Positions 61,444-64,000 of a stretch of 64,000 nucleotides of DNA are shown here, in pieces (the stretch's first letter is position 1; each line of letters begins with the position of its first letter). The position numbers and the translations under genes were made by a program. Source of the stretch: Hirundichthys speculiger (Eukaryota; Chordata; Actinopteri; Beloniformes; Exocoetidae). Location of the stretch: assembly GCA_018398805.1 (NCBI GenBank), contig JAGFBZ010001902.1, forward strand, positions 248,001 through 312,000. The letters are read 5' to 3'. The notes under the pieces were generated by a model. That model was given only the letters and a program-made list of their open reading frames with translations, was not told the origin of the DNA and did not search any database.

Positions 61444-64000
61444 GTGAGTTAATAATCCTTGTTTTCTACGACTGCAGCCCTACCAGCAGCACTATATTCA
61501 GTCCAGACGCGGAGTTACCTACGTTTAGATGAACTCCTGAAATTTGTTGCAGGCATTTATGTTCCCCAGATAATTAATCCTAATGACTGCTATGAAACCG
61601 CTACCATGAGGGTGACCTTTGAACTTCAGAGGAACATCTCTCTCAGCTTCTGGATGGATTACCACTTAAAAACATATCTTTAGAGGTTATGTACCACAGA
61701 GTATACCAGTGCTGCAATCTGGTCAAATCTTTGTTTTGTTAAATTTTATGATTTTGGACAAGAGTTGTGAAATTCACATCATTTTGAACTATATTTCTTG
61801 GTTTTTGGCTTGTACATTGACATACAACTGAAAAGAAATGACTGTACATCTAAATATAACACGTGCTCTGTTCAAGATGTTAACACTGATTATACCTCAT
61901 GTGAAAAAAAATTGTGAAACCACTCAAAGGTGTTAGAAATCCTAATGTTTAAGGGTTAAACTGCTGTTCGTATGGTGCTGTCTCAGCTTAGTTGACCTCC
62001 TGCCGACCCCAGCAGGTGACAGCCAGCAGTCCAGTGAAAGCGTTACGTAAAAAAATGACAGTCACCGGTGTTGAGCAACAGCATAGCGACAGCTTCCTGT
62101 GCAGTGGCAGGTTTTAGCTACACCCTTCCTTAATACATTATTATATCTATAAATGTGCCCCATGATTTAAGATCAGATGGTGCAACACATCATAGTGCTC
62201 TTTTACTGGGTGCGTGTGTTCTTAACACTTGCAGTCACAGAAGTCACCTGCACAGTTCATCCATACGTTGAGCAAGCTTGAGACACTGCAAACATGTATC
62301 CATCAGTTTTGCCATCCGTTAATAAAAAGACTGCTTCCAAGTGTATCTTTTAATGTACAACAATCTGCGATTCCACCGTGTCGCAACTGACTGCATTTGG
62401 CAGGAGCTGGTAGAAGTATTGTGTATTTCAACCATCATAGCTGGTTGCTTAGCAGCAAGTCCCTGTAAATACACTGAAGATCAGCTTTGCAGCCGCCTCT
62501 TCGCGGTTCTGTTGCTTTAAATCATGTCAGAACCTCTATTTTTTGCATGAGTAATCTTTTCCCTGGTTTACACACATTCCTGGTTGTCAGTCACAGACTT
62601 AGAGCGTCTAATCATCCCTGTTCTCACTGTAACAGATTACACAGATTATCTGAAAGAAAGTAGATGCAGTAGCAGTTAAAGTTACTCTCCAGTACGGTTC
62701 TAGCGAAGATGAGGCAAACGGTGGTCAGAAAAACAAAGACTCCCACATTTATGTAGAACACATGCTATGAAATCAATTCAACACCCACTGAATCCCTTCA
62801 CGCTGTCATTCCTCAAAACTGGACAGTTAGGAAACACCGAAAAATACTCAGCTCCTCCTGCTTCCTATACTTGTTACAGGGGCATCTATATGTAATTCAC
62901 AAGCTGCACAGAAGGCTCAGACTTGTGCGTGTGACCAGCAGTAAGCTGTGAATAATACACAGTCAAACAATATTGATCACATGCCACGCCTGCCGCTGCT
63001 GAAGTACAGTATGTTAGGCGCTTTAAATTAAGTTAATCATCTTGATCTCTGTTTGTTAATGGAAGATGTTCAAGAAATAAATATATGCTTTGGCAGTATT
63101 TATGAGATGTAGCATCAATTTCTGCTCATGCATTCACTTTAAATGTAAAAATTGGGTTATTCCCTAAAACTGAGTTCAGCAGAGGTCCATATCGAGGTAG
63201 CACATACCTGTACATAGACAGAAGTGGGTTGGCACTCTTACAGCTCATCCAAACAATGCTTCATACTGTATGAGGAGCTCAGAGAGAAAATTATAGATAG
63301 GTACATGAAAGCTAAAGGTCAAACGATCCTATCCAAGCAACTGCATGTTCTGGTGACCACAGTTGTAAATATGATTAAGGTATGAGGTCCATGGGACAGT
63401 AGCCAACCTCCCAGGATGTGGCAGCAAGAGAAAATGCAATCCCTGGCTGATCAGAAGCATTGTACAGATAGCAGACAAAGAGCCAAGAAAACACCCAAAG
63501 ACTTTCAAGCTGAATTCCAAGTTAAAGCTACGTCATTGTCTGATTTAACCATCTGGTGCCTCTTGAACAACATGGGCTCTGTGGAAGAGGACCAAGAAGG
63601 ATTCCAGTATTAAAATAACGACATAAAAACACCAGACTTGAATTTGCTAAAATGCACATTGACAAACTGTTCCTTTGGATGAAGGTTTTTTTTTTTAAGA
63701 CCAATAAGAAAAAAATGGTGCTCTGTGGCAAACCATCTCAGGTCTTAAAAATTAAGTTTTCCAAAAAACATTATAGCTTCTTTGGAACAAGAAGGGAGCT
63801 TAGTTATGGTTTGCTGCTTTGCTGTGTCTGGCACCAGGGTCTTGAATCTGTGCAGGACACATGAACACTTTCAAAGAATCCTGGATTTAAATACGCTGTC
63901 CAGGTGTCAGGACGTTTAGCCTCAGTTACAGTGTCCCCAGAACACACAGCTGGCAGCACCAAATAAGGCTAAAAAGCCGATTTAAATAAATAAATAAATA
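61444..64000. other. espnl intron 2 (to window end): nothing recognised
   Basis: No exon continuing the ankyrin repeats in the required phase was found, and no recognisable repeat apart from a terminal TAAA run. Confidence 0.55.

Noticed and set aside
61459..61683. Open frame right after espnl exon 2
   Set aside because: It lies beyond a good donor (tg|gtgagt), shows no ankyrin pattern, and has no acceptor in the right phase.

Overview
This is a vertebrate nuclear window, almost certainly from a ray-finned (teleost) fish. Genes are split by GT-AG introns, coding density is low, and the introns carry fish-type transposons: Tc1/mariner-like MITEs, hAT and Harbinger elements, APE-type and RTE-type LINE remnants, and tRNA-type SINEs ending in a TGGA repeat. 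There is no prokaryotic-style operon, CRISPR array or rRNA. I could not fix the species.

Three genes lie head-to-tail on the + strand. (1) kif1a, the kinesin-3 synaptic-vesicle motor, runs from its start codon at 642 to its stop at 50239. I placed every exon by eye. The constitutive exons plus one 18-nt microexon join to a 5,100-nt frame (1,699 aa), close to the roughly 1,690 aa of mammalian KIF1A. The order is motor (12 exons, 642-14901), neck/FHA (22190-25457), coiled coil (25594-27440), KIF1B and tail domains (33959-43954), and a C-terminal PH domain (48074-50239). (2) scly, selenocysteine lyase, is complete at 55107-58240 (12 coding exons, 490 aa). (3) The first two coding exons of an espin-like ankyrin-repeat gene (probably espnl) lie at 59031-61443; the rest is beyond the window. 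All three have human counterparts at 2q37.3, so the order looks like conserved synteny.

The most interesting material is in the gene structures. kif1a carries up to five optional in-frame exons: 324 bp with a poly-Asp run, 216 bp encoding 72 aa that I do not recognise, two microexons of 27 and 24 bp, and a 69-bp candidate after exon 15. The scly N-terminus contains nine tandem copies of a His-rich hexapeptide, and its fourth intron has a GC donor.

Transposons shape the introns. kif1a intron 47 is almost entirely one DNA element that starts 18 bp after the donor site. Two copies of a 370-bp MITE in opposite orientation flank exons 2-14. Intron 12 holds a long-TIR element split by a LINE. Two hAT elements have perfect 8-bp target-site duplications (30434-30927 and 53807-54106). 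Elsewhere the introns and intergenic stretches show no gene I can support.

The three genes do not form one pathway: kif1a is neuronal transport, scly is selenium recycling, and espnl is actin bundling in hair-cell stereocilia.
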